A stretch of 12,360 nt of DNA, taken from Pelagophyceae sp. CCMP2097. Lineage: Eukaryota > Sar > Pelagophyceae. Below are positions 1 to 8,192 of the stretch, piece by piece. Each line of letters opens with the position of its first letter. Position 1 is the first letter of the stretch. A program made the position numbers and the translations under genes. The notes under the pieces are model-generated. The model did not search any database. It was not told where the DNA came from and saw only the letters and a list, made by a program, of their open reading frames with translations. The DNA is taken from contig MU657166.1 of the NCBI GenBank assembly GCA_026770575.1, positions 823,266 to 835,625 on the forward strand. Direction: 5' to 3'.

Positions 1-2037
1 GCGAGGCGCGTGATGGCGTCCTTGATGTAGGCCACGTTGGCAAAGTACATGCTCGCCCCCACGCGGAGCACGAGGACGCCGCGGATGAATTGGCCTGTGG
101 ACTCGCCCTGCTTGACGTTGCGGTAGATGGCCGTCCCCGGCAGCTTCCAGAGCACGGAGATCTGGGGCCGCACGCTCTCGCTCAACACAATGACGAGCGA
201 GACGCCGACGGCGATGGCGAGGCCGACTTCGACTCCCAGGAAGAGAACGCCGAGGAAGGCGATGAGCCACAGGCCAAAGTCCCACTTGCGCACCTTGTAC
301 AGCTTGACCGCCTCGCCGAACTCGACGAGGTTGACGACGCTCGAGATGACGATGGAGGCCAAAACGAATTTCGGCAGCTTCCTGGCCACGTCGGGGAGGA
401 CCAATAAACAAAAGAGGACAAACAGGCCCGTGACGAGCCCTGCCAGCGGCGTGCGCGCGCCCGTCGCGTTGGACACGGCGGACCGCGAGAAGGACCCGGC
501 GACGGGGTAGCCGGAGAAGCACGCGCCGGCAAGGTTGGCGATGCCGATGGCCGACATCTCACGCCCGGCGCTGAGCTCGTAGTTGTGCTTGGCGGCCAGC
601 GTCTTGCCGATGGCGATGGACTCCATGAAGCCGATGAGGGCGACGCTCAGCGCCGTCGGGAAGACGGCGGCGGCCTGGGAGCCGATGTTGTTGAGAACGA
701 TGGGCAGCGAGAACGGCGGCAGGCCCTTGGGCACCTTGCCGATCTGCTCCACGCCGTACTCGGAGACGAGCTGCGGCGCGATGACGATGAGCGCCGTCGA
801 CCCGACGCAGATGATCAACGGGCCCAACGGCTTGAGCCAGCCGAACTTTTTCGGGGACTTAGTCGCCGCGGCCTTGACGCCGTACAGCACGCCGTAGCAG
901 ACCAGTCCGAGGAAGAGGACCATGGGCTTGGAATGGCCCTTGGCGACTTCCGTGCCCAGCGCCCCCACCGTCTCGTAGAAGTACTGCGACTTGAGGACAT
1001 CGACGCCGAGCCAGAACTTGAGCTGCGACAATCCAATTGTGATGGCGGCGCCGCTCGTAAAGCCAGACACCACGGGGTGGCCGAGGAAGTTGATCAAAAA
1101 GCCGAGCTGGCAGATGGCGGCGCCGAACTGCATGGCGCCCGCGAGGAACATGCAGACGAAGACGAGCTCCGCGTACTTCTTCGGGCACGTCTCCGCCAGC
1201 GTCTCGTCATCAGACCCCCCTAGCCAAGACGGGTCATTGAAGAGCCGGCCATCTCACGGACGTCATCGCGGCGGTCTCACGCACCGTCGTCGTCGTAGTA
1301 GTCTGGGCACTCGCTCTTCGTCAGCGCCTTTGAAAGGCCCGCCTGCACCAAAAGCGACACCAGCGCCACGGGCCCGACGGCGAGCTGGCCCGACCCGCCG
1401 ATGGACGCGTACGCGATGGCCGGGATCGTCGACGCGTAGAGGCCGTACACCAGCTCGAGCCTGGAGCTTTTCAGTCGACCGCACTATTTCCGGCGGAGCG
1501 CGCCATTTCCGTCGAGCGCGCCGCCTCTCTCGAGGACGCGTGGCGTGGCGAGGGTGGCGCACCCCGCGATGGACGCGTAGGCCATGGACTGCGGGACGAC
1601 CATGACGCCAACGGTGAGGCCCGCGATGACGTCCGCTTTCAAGCTCGCCTTGGTCGCCGCAGGCAGCCAGCCGATGATGGGGAACGCCGTCGTCGCCTTG
1701 CCCTTGACCCAGCCCTCGTTGCCGCAGGCCGGCCGGCTGCGCTCGCCGCCTAGACGGCGGCGTCGGGCGGGCGCCCCGCGGTGCCGCGGCCAAACTCCTT
1801 ACCGCTGCCCATGAGGAGCTGCGCCTTGCCGCAGGCCTGGGCGACGCCGGTCGGCTTGTGGACGTCCGGGTCGGAGCGGAGGTTGAGCTGGATGGCGCGC
1901 TGGAGCGAATCGCCGACGGAGAGCGTGGGAAGTTCGAGCATGAAGACCGTCTCCTCCTCCAGCAGCTCGCGCGACGGCTCCGCCTCGCCCTCGTCGGCGC
2001 CGTGCCGGTTCAGCGCGGCGGACGCGACGAAGTCCAT
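1..2037 (-). CDS. SulP family anion (sulfate) transporter, copy A, 3' end beyond window
   Basis: Membrane transporter of the SulP/SLC26 family, expected to move sulfate or a related anion across a membrane. Spliced model on the minus strand: exons 2037-1803, 1749-1563, 1460-1285 and 1219-1 (running off the edge). Introns are 53, 102 and 65 nt, with GTAAGG, GTGCGC and GTGCGT donors and YAG acceptors, and phases agree at every joint. This gives 605 codons without a stop. The SulP signature [11 protein letters not shown] is split by intron 2 and restored by splicing as ...[12 protein letters not shown]. The permease core follows ([56 protein letters not shown]), then the start of the STAS domain ([19 protein letters not shown]) at the window edge. 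I read exon 4 codon by codon and found no frameshift or stop. The start ATG sits in a strong GCCGCCATGG context. It lies head-to-tail with copy B, which has the same intron positions and phases. Substrate is inferred from the family only. Confidence 0.9.
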
Positions 2038-2415
2038 GGCGGCGGCGCCGGCGACGAGCTAAAGCGCGAGTGGTCTCCCAAGGCAGAATCTCGGAGAGAG
2101 TCGTGAGCTCGTGCAGAATGTTTTTTGGCACGGTGAATTTTTGGAGTCGGCGAGTGATGCGACCAGTCGGGACACGGCTCGACTTACTCGGCCGCGTGAC
2201 GCTGGTGACGAAGAGCCTGTCGACGGGAGGGAAACATGTCGGTTATTACGGGTGCTTGCCCCGCGTAAGCTGGAGCGCGTCCTCTTTCGAGGTGCGCTGG
2301 GGTGGGTATTCTTCGGGCGGCGGCGGCTTTGAGAGCGCGGGCGGCCCGACTCGCGTAAGTCGAGCGTGCGGATGCCCGACTAGTGCGCGTCTTGTGCATT
2401 GGACTTGGGTGCATT
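2038..2415. other. intergenic region upstream of SulP copy A
   Basis: About 380 bases between the start of SulP copy A and the stop of the ACT-domain exons. I see no convincing coding frame, RNA gene or repeat. It must hold the promoter of copy A and the 3' end of the upstream transcript. Similarity to the matching region in front of copy B stops about 10 bases before the ATG, so the two copies have unrelated upstream sequence. Confidence 0.5.
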
Positions 2416-3135
2416 CTACTTGCGGAGGAGCGAAGGCAGGAGCGACTCTGCCTTTGCTGCGGCGGCCGCGACGCGTTCGGCGCCGCGGTCAGCCACCTCG
2501 CAGCGCCAGATGGAGATGCTCCTGCTGGAAACGACGGCGGCCTCGGAGTGGCGCAGCTGGAACTGGAAGTGGCGGAGGAGCACGTCGGTGATGTCGCGCA
2601 TGAGGCCCGGGCGGTCCGGCGCGTCGATGGCGATGACGAGGAAGAGGGTGGGGTCGCGCTCGTCCGGCAGCGCCACAACTTCCAGCGGCGCCAGCGGCGT
2701 CGAAACCGCGCCCATCTCGGAGAGGCCGCGCGCGCGCAGCCGCAGCGACGCCAGCTGCGCGTAGCGCGCGCGCTCCGACGCCGGCGAAGCCTCCAGGCTT
2801 TTTTCCTCCAGGCTTTTTTCCTCCGATGAACGCAAATTCGACTCCGACTGCGTCATCCGCAGCAGCGCCGCCGAGCCTTCCTCGCCCAGCGACTCCATCG
2901 CGCGCCTAGAGAGCCCAGGGGTCCGACGCCGACAGAGCGCGCCCTTAATGGACCGCGACGCAAAAGGACCCTTCGCCTTGAAAGAAAGACGCACTGCTCC
3001 GGCGTCTTGACGGGCGCCTCGTGCGTGCCAAAGTCGCGGTCCACGACGCGGTGCTTCGAGGCGAGCATGAGCACGGGCAGCAGCGGGTCGGCCTTGGAAT
3101 CCGGGACCTTGGCATCGAACGAGCCATTCTTGCGC
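2416..3135 (-). CDS. ACT-domain exons (separate gene missing 5' end, or C-terminal extension of SulP copy B)
   Basis: Two exons fit together on the minus strand: 3135-2995 and 2905-2416. They are separated by an 89-nt intron (GTGCGT...CTCTCTAG) whose phase 2 joint gives ...VKTPEQ-RAMESLGEEG. The first exon starts after a good acceptor (TTTTTGCGCAG), so coding sequence must lie upstream, but no ATG in this frame is visible there. The C-terminal ~90 residues resemble an ACT domain, a small ligand-binding or regulatory fold: LFLVIAIDAPDRPGLMRDI, then a helix and a strand (AAVVSSRSISIWRCEV), ending LLPSLLRK. A charged linker with a repeated EEKSL precedes it. Upstream, DSKADPLLPVLMLASKHR is not a family I recognise. 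The only phase-compatible donor I found in the end of SulP copy B (AG/GTCCGT at 3222/3221) would join the two genes, but it is weak. Coding status is fairly sure; whether it is independent is not. Confidence 0.65.
   Translation of the reverse strand, partial: AQEWLVRCQGPGFQGRPAAARAHARLEAPRRGPRLWHARGARQDAGAVRLSFKAKGPFASRSIKGALCRRRTPGLSRRAMESLGEEGSAALLRMTQSESNLRSSEEKSLEEKSLEASPASERARYAQLASLRLRARGLSEMGAVSTPLAPLEVVALPDERDPTLFLVIAIDAPDRPGLMRDITDVLLRHFQFQLRHSEAAVVSSRSISIWRCEVADRGAERVAAAAAKAESLLPSLLRK
2791..2820. repeat. 15-bp tandem repeat, two units, in the ACT gene
   Basis: The plus strand reads CTCCAGGCTTTTTTC twice in a row (2791-2805 and 2806-2820), followed by a partial third copy (CTCC). 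It is in frame in the minus-strand ACT-domain exon, where it encodes two copies of EEKSL in a charged linker before the domain. The run of six T residues makes it prone to slippage. Confidence 0.9.
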
Positions 3136-3178
3136 CTGCGCAAAAACCGCGTCAGCCCCAAAGACCTTCCCTCGGCGA

Positions 3179-5669
3179 TCAACCCATGGGCGGCCCCGCG
3201 GCGCGCCAGCGGGGGACGGACCTCCGCGGGCCCGCGCCGTCACTGATGACGTTTGCTTCACGGATCTCGACGCCCTGAGGGTTGGCCTCGACGTCGCCGT
3301 CGCCATCGCCGCCGTCGTCGTCGCCGCCCTGATCGAGCTGGTCGCGGCGGCGGAGCGCGATTGTGGCGGCCTGGTGGCGGATGCACCACTCGACGGCCGA
3401 GGAGACGTTTTCGTGGAACCACTCGTAGCCCAGATGCTTCTGCAGCTCCGCGCGGCGCATCATCTCCTCGACGCGCGACCCGATGCTGGCGAAGCAGACG
3501 CGGATGCCCTTGTTGCGCAGGTCCTTGGCCAGGTCTTCGAGCATGTGGATCGCCGTCGAGTCCAGCGTCATCACGGGCGTCATCTCGACCACAATGTACT
3601 GCACACTGCCCTCGAGGCAGGCGCCAAACTCGTTTGCGAGGCGCGTGATGGCGTCCTTGATGTAGGCCACGTTGGCAAAGTACATGCTCGCCCCCACGCG
3701 GAGCACGAGGACGCCGCGGATGAATTGGCCCATGGACTCGCCCTGCTTGACGTTGCGGTAGATGGCCGTCCCCGGCAGCTTCCAGAGCACGGAGATCTGG
3801 GGCCGCACGCTCTCGCTCAACACGATGACGAGCGAGACGCCGACGGCGATGGCGAGGCCGATTTCCACGCCCTGAAAAAGGACGCCGAGGAAGGCGCAGA
3901 GCCACAGGCCAAAGTCCCACTTGCGCACTTTGTACAGCTTGTACGCCTCGCCGAACTCGATGAGATTGACGACGCTCTGGATGACGATAGAGGCGAGGAC
4001 GAACTTTGGCAGGTTGGCGGTCACGGGCGGGATCACTAATAAGCAAAAGAGGACGAAAAAGCCCGTGACGAGCCCTGCCAGCGGCGTGAGCGCGCCCGTG
4101 GCGTTGTTCACGGCGGACCTGGAGAAGGACCCGGCGACGGGGTAGCCGGAGAAGCACGAGCCGACGATGTTGCAGATGCCGTTGGCCGTCATCTCGCGGC
4201 CCGCGTTGAGCTCGTAGTTGTGCTTGGCGGCCAACGTCTTGCCGATGGCGATGGACTCCATGAAGCCGATGAGGGCGACGCTCAGCGCCGTCGGGAAGAC
4301 GGAGGCGGCTTGGGACCCGACGCCCTTGACGATGATGGGCAGCGAGAACGGCGGCAGTCCCTTTGGCACCAGGCCGATGAGCGACACTTTGTAATCCGTG
4401 ACGAGCCACGGCGCGTACACGATGAGCGCCGTCGACCCGACGCAGATGATCAACGGGCCCAAGGGCTTGAGCCAGCCGAGCTTCTTGGGGTACTTTAGCG
4501 CCAGGGCCTTGACGCCGTAGAGCAAGCCGTAGCAGACGAGGCCGAGGAAGAGGTTCATGGGCTTTGCGTTGCCGGCCTTGATCTCGGTGGCCAAGCAGTT
4601 TAGGGTCTCGTAGAAGTAGGTCGACCTTACCACGGTGACGGCGAACCAATATTTCAGCTGCGACACACCAATCGTGATCGCGGCGCCACTCGTAAAGCCC
4701 GAGATGACGGGGTGGCCGAGGAAGTTGACCATGAAGCCGAGCTGGCAGATGGCGCCACCGAACTGCATGCATCCGGCGATGAACATTGTCACCATTACAA
4801 GGTGCGCGTACTCCTTCGGGCACGTATCAGCCAGAGTCGCAGCCGCCAGGCGCCGGTGGCCTAACGCAAGCAGCTCACTGGAATGGCCCTCCTGCGGAGC
4901 GACGCACCGTGTGCGTCGTCGTAAAAGTCGGGGCAGTCCTTCTTCGTCAGCGTGTTCGCCAGGCCCGCCTGCACCAAAAGCGACAAGAGCGCCACGGGCC
5001 CAAAGGCGAGCTGGCCCGAGCCGCCGATGGTCGCATACACGATGGCCGGGATCGTCGCCGCGTAGAGGCCGTACACCACCTCGAGCCTGGCGTTTTTCAG
5101 TCGACCGCGCGACTTCCGGCGGAGCGCGCCTTTGCTCCGGCGCGCTCTCTCGAGGATGCGCGGCGCCGCGGCGAGGGTGGCGCACCCCGCGATGGACGCG
5201 TAGGCCATGGACTGCGGGACGGCCATGACGCCGACGGTGAGGCCCGCGATGATGTCTGCCTTCAAGCTCGCCTTCGTCGCCGCAGGCAGCCAGCCGATGA
5301 TGGGGAACACCGTCGTCGCATGGCCCTTGACCCAGCCCTCGTGGCCGCAGGCCGGCCGGCTGCGCTCGGCGCCTAGACGGTGGCGTCGGGCGGGCGCCCC
5401 GCGGCGCCGCGGCCGAACTTACCGTTGCCCATGAGGAGCTCCTTGCCCTTGACGACGGCCTGGGCGACCTGGGCGACGCCGATCGGCTTGTGGACGTCCG
5501 GGTCGGAGCGGAGGTTGAGCTGGATGGCGCGCTGGAGCGAATCGCCGACGGAGAGTGTGGGCAGCTCGAGCATGAAGACCGTCTCCTCCTCCAGCAGCTC
5601 GCGCGACGGCTCCGTCTCACCTTCGTCGGCGCCGTGCCGGTGCAGCGCGGCAGACGCGAGGAAGTCCAT
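3179..5669 (-). CDS. SulP family anion (sulfate) transporter with STAS domain, copy B
   Basis: SLC26/SulP-type anion transporter, complete in the window. Minus-strand exons are 5669-5423, 5372-5186, 5086-4908 and 4860-3179, with introns of 50, 99 and 47 nt. The joints are in phase and give a 764-residue protein. Residues 1-95 are a hydrophilic N-terminus, then [19 protein letters not shown] begins the transport core. The SulP signature [11 protein letters not shown] is at 135-145 and is restored exactly when intron 2 is removed. The core has the usual hydrophobic segments ([62 protein letters not shown]). A cytoplasmic STAS domain covers about 583-705, with the conserved LDSTAIHMLEDL loop at 637-648. 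The tail is acidic (QGGDDDGGDGDGDVE). The stop at 3181-3179 may instead be skipped by splicing into the ACT exons downstream. The start lies in GCCGCCATGG. Its promoter must lie within 250 bases, before the MAT1 stop. Confidence 0.92.
5087..5185 (-). other. intron 2 of SulP copy B with palindromic core
   Basis: A 99-nt intron (GTGCGC...GCCAG) that cuts the signature motif codon GG/G. Its centre carries an inverted repeat, AGCGCGCC facing GGCGCGCT with an 8-base spacer, and a CTGAAAA branch-point-like motif near the acceptor. The counterpart in copy A (1562-1461, 102 nt) keeps both ends and the branch region but has two direct copies of GGCGCGCTC instead of a facing pair. Confidence 0.75.
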
Positions 5670-5922
5670 GGCGGCGAGTGTCCTACGAGAAACACGCGCG
5701 AAGAATGTGTTTGGACTCAAGTATCGGGTCCGCGCGAATCCTTGGACATGACCCATCCCTAGGAATTTTCCCGGAACCCAATCCTTCCCTCTTTTTGTTC
5801 TTTTTTCGGCGACCAATAGCTTTCGCGGCGGCGCGGCTTAGCGCTTAGCCTAAGCCGGTTATGGGGCGTCGCCAGCGCGCGTTGCGACGGCGTGGCGCGT
5901 CCGTCGCGCGCCCGAAGCGCCG
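5670..5922. promoter_or_regulatory. short intergenic region between MAT1 stop and SulP copy B start
   Basis: About 250 bases that must hold both the MAT1 3' end and the SulP copy B promoter. It is locally less GC-rich, with T-rich stretches around 5785-5810 and a near-palindrome CTTAGCCTAAG around 5845. I do not see a clear TATA box. The regulatory role is inferred from position only. Confidence 0.4.
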
Positions 5923-7441
5923 TCACGCCGCCGCGCGCGGCGCGTTTCGGCCGGCATCTGCGCAGCCGGCGAGCATTTCGGCGACTGCGCGTTTGCGGAG
6001 CGCGTCGGCGGACCAGCCGCCGGCGGCGCGCCTGGCCTTGTGCGCCGCGCCCTGGACAGCCACCGGTCCCGCGCGCAGCTCGAGGAGCTGCGGCAACGAA
6101 TGCGCCGCCGAGGGCGGCGTGGCGCGGTCGCCGAGCATGTAGGCAGCCTGCGTTTTTGTCCGCGAGCCGCCGACAAAGCGCCTTTTCCGCGGTGCGCACC
6201 GTTTCGTGCTTGAGGACGTCTCGGTCGCGCTTGAGCCGAGAGTGCTCGCCGCGCTCGCGCGCGAGTTTCTATGAAGAGCGTCCGCCGGGGAATCGACCGC
6301 CGGGAGATCATCCAGAATCAAAATGCTCACGGCGTCGTTTGCCTTTTTGGACTCGAGGACGAAGATGGCCTGCGCTCTCTGCTGCTCGACGTGGCGCGAG
6401 GCGTGCTTGGCGACGTCCTCGTTATGAGCCACCTGGAACGCCTTGAGCTCGTCCTCCACCGCCTTGGCCTCGGCGCCGCCTGAAAGGGATCTCGTCCCAG
6501 AGGCGAACACGTCTGGGAACGGAGGCATCGCGTCCCAGAGGCAAAGTGGTCTCGACTGGTCAAAAACGCGAAAGGCTCCGCCGAGAAAGACTACGCGGGC
6601 CGTCGGACCGCCCTTCCCCCTTCCCCGCTTCGCGCACCTCGGCTGAGCCGGTAGATTGAGTCCTCGACCTTCTCCGTGTAGTCGCCGTACTCGCGCGCGT
6701 CGCCTGAAATGACGGTCGGGCGCCGTTCCTGCCTCTCCGCGGCCTCGCTCGCTGAGGGCCGCGTCAAAAAGGCTGCTCACGGAAGGCCGTCTTCGGCCGG
6801 TTGAACACTGCGATGACCTGCGCGCGTCAGGGTCGCGTCTCGGAGGCACGCTGCTCACGGGGGCGCACCTTGCGCCGACAAATGGCGTCGCGCTCGCATT
6901 CAATTTCCTGTTCGTCGCGCGTTTCCCGTTTGTTCGCAGCGTGTTTCCGAGACGACGGCGCGGCGATGCATCCGCGCGGCAAGACGCACGTCGAGCGACC
7001 GTGCGTCGAGCGTCGCCTGTGAGCGTTCCACATCTCAACGTGGTGCGGCCGGGGGGGGGCGGGATGGTCGTCGTTTCGAAGACATCTTGGGACGCGGCGG
7101 CGGACGTTGCGGACGGTGGCGCCGCAGCCGGGTTCGGGGCACGCGAAGACGCTCTTTTTATTCAGAGCGCGCCCGATGCACCGCGTGCCTGTCGGCGGCG
7201 CTCCGGTGGCGCGGCGCGGGGCCTGCGCGCCTCGCGCCCGGGTGCGCCGCGGGACGCTGCGTCGAGACAGAAGCGGTGGCCGCAGCGGACTTCGCGGCAG
7301 ACGTTCCTAAGGGCGCCGTCGCCGCGCGCAAAGGTCCCGCCCGCGGCGTCAGACGAGGACGTACGTCATGAGCCGCCGCCCGGCCAGATTCGTCGCGTCC
7401 TTGGCCGGGTTCTCGCGGCAGATGGCACATACTTCGTCCAT
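5923..7441 (-). CDS. MAT1: CDK-activating kinase assembly factor MAT1 (TFIIH subunit TFB3)
   Basis: RING-finger subunit that joins CDK7 and cyclin H and tethers the kinase to TFIIH for transcription and repair, in the nucleus. Exons on the minus strand: 7441-7365, 7306-about 7256, about 7151-7106, 7016-6990, 6907-6869, 6817-6781, 6703-6638, 6479-6331, 6268-6200 and 6147-5923. Phases agree from the fourth exon on; the second and third junctions are unsure. N-terminus: MDEVCAIC, then LMTNVC, CGHRFC and FACPEPGCGATVRN, a RING finger. Middle: CRRKVIAVFNRPKTAF, REYGDYTEKVEDSIYRL and a coiled coil (VEDELKAFQVAHNEDVAKHA), the MAT1 core. C-terminus: AGGWSADALRKRAVAEMLAG, like the cyclin H/CDK7-binding end of animal MAT1 (AGGYTSSLACHRALQDAF). 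Total about 265 residues against about 309 in human. The expected seventh zinc ligand after CGHRFC is not visible and the last pair is spaced CxxxxC, so a RING exon may be mis-modelled. Family call is strong, exon ends less so. Confidence 0.85.
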
Positions 7442-7674
7442 CGCCGGAAAGCCGCCAGAAGCACGCCTCAAGCCTTGAGGCTCAAGGTGAGGCGCCTGCG
7501 GCGGCGATTCGAAGGATTTTCCAGCAGTCGTGCGCCGAAGCGGTGAAGCGCGACCCGTGGCCAGAGGACGACCTCGACGAGGCCTTTGGAAGGGTCCTGA
7601 AGGGTGGCCGTGGCGGAGACTCCGGAGAGCACCGAGACCCGGCTCGCCTAACGAACCCCTCTCTCTCTATTTAG
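7436..7674 (+). CDS. possible coding fragment, unknown, overlapping the MAT1 5' end antisense
   Basis: A plus-strand reading with coding character: VHRRKAARSTPQALRLK up to 7486, then, across a very short possible intron (GTGAGG...TTTTCCAG, 7487-7524, 38 nt), QSCAEAVKRDPWPEDDLDEAFG, running to a TAG at 7672-7674. The joint is in phase. No ATG is visible in this frame, and its left end overlaps the first MAT1 exon on the other strand. It may be the tail of a gene fragment or a chance reading. I do not recognise the family. Confidence 0.22.
7465..7481. repeat. small perfect hairpin
   Basis: GCCTCAA and TTGAGGC face each other across a 3-base loop (GCC). It lies just upstream of the MAT1 start codon (which begins at 7441 on the minus strand), in the probable 5' leader or promoter of that gene, and just left of the possible plus-strand donor at 7487. 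Confidence 0.8.
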
Positions 7675-8140
7675 CGATATCTACTTTAATCAAACAGTCG
7701 GCGCGTAGGGCAGGCGAAGCGCAGGGAGCAGAGAAACGGGAGAGCGCGAAGAGAAGCGGCGGGCGGTGTCAGTCATCTAGCAGTGCCGGCCGTTAGGCCG
7801 CTGGACGTAAGGTCCCTGTCGGAATGTTTAGCGATAGTTTACGCGGGTCTTCACATGTACACAGTGACTTGCTCGGCGCGTCCAGCCCTGGCTCCGTCAC
7901 TGAGGACCCTGTGGGCATGGACCTGGTCTTCCGACGCCCAGGCCAAGGCGTAGATGCTCTTGCCGGGCCGTGTGCCGAGGGTGGGTCATCAAGAATGCGG
8001 GTCGCCTCCGGAGATGATCGAGCGGTCAGGTTGCCAACGCCGACCTGGCCGCGGCTGCGCAGACCTGGGTTGGGAGCACGAGGCCTATTGCTCGTCTGCG
8101 TGGACGTCGCGGACGCGCGCTCTGGTTTCGACGGGCGTCG

Positions 8141-8177
8141 TCGGGTGTCCCCGAGTGGTCATCGGGTGTCCCCGAGT
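8141..8177. repeat. 16-bp direct repeat, two units at 21-bp period
   Basis: TCGGGTGTCCCCGAGT occurs at 8141-8156 and 8162-8177. Each unit can fold as a tiny hairpin (TCGGG facing CCCGA). It lies just past the 3' end of the EH-like gene, so it could be part of its 3' untranslated region or terminator zone; that is inference. Confidence 0.85.
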
Positions 8178-8192
8178 TGTAGACTGATACAG

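Larger units (their letters stand above)
7442..8192. other. gene-poor region between MAT1 and the EH-like gene
   Basis: About 750 bases between the MAT1 start and the stop of the next minus-strand gene. Apart from the doubtful plus-strand fragment at its left end it holds a purine-rich stretch (7690-7760), a small direct repeat (8141-8177) and no coding frame I would defend. A minus-strand reading near 7900-8030 has a WD-like phrase (SIYALAWASEDQ), but stops lie just upstream of it. Confidence 0.5.

Noticed and set aside
585..1223. Plus-strand open frame opposite SulP copy A
   Set aside because: Antisense shadow of exon 4, with no recognisable protein features.
3374..4039. Long plus-strand open frame opposite SulP copy B (and its counterpart at 90-407 opposite copy A)
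   Set aside because: It is the mirror frame of a clearly conserved transporter. The Asp/Glu/Ala-rich composition is typical of antisense reading in GC-rich genes.
3179..5695. Uninterrupted 838-codon minus-strand reading over SulP copy B
   Set aside because: Its first ~270 codons are in the wrong frame for the N-terminus and run through three introns. The spliced 764-residue model restores the SulP signature exactly.
5923..7038. 371-codon minus-strand reading across the MAT1 locus as one exon
   Set aside because: It contains real MAT1 exons but reads through introns out of frame between them; the spliced model matches MAT1 along its length.
7850..8060. WD40-like phrase on the minus strand (SIYALAWASEDQ)
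   Set aside because: Only one short phrase, with stops just upstream and no second repeat or conserved WD dipeptide. Too little to call even a pseudogene.
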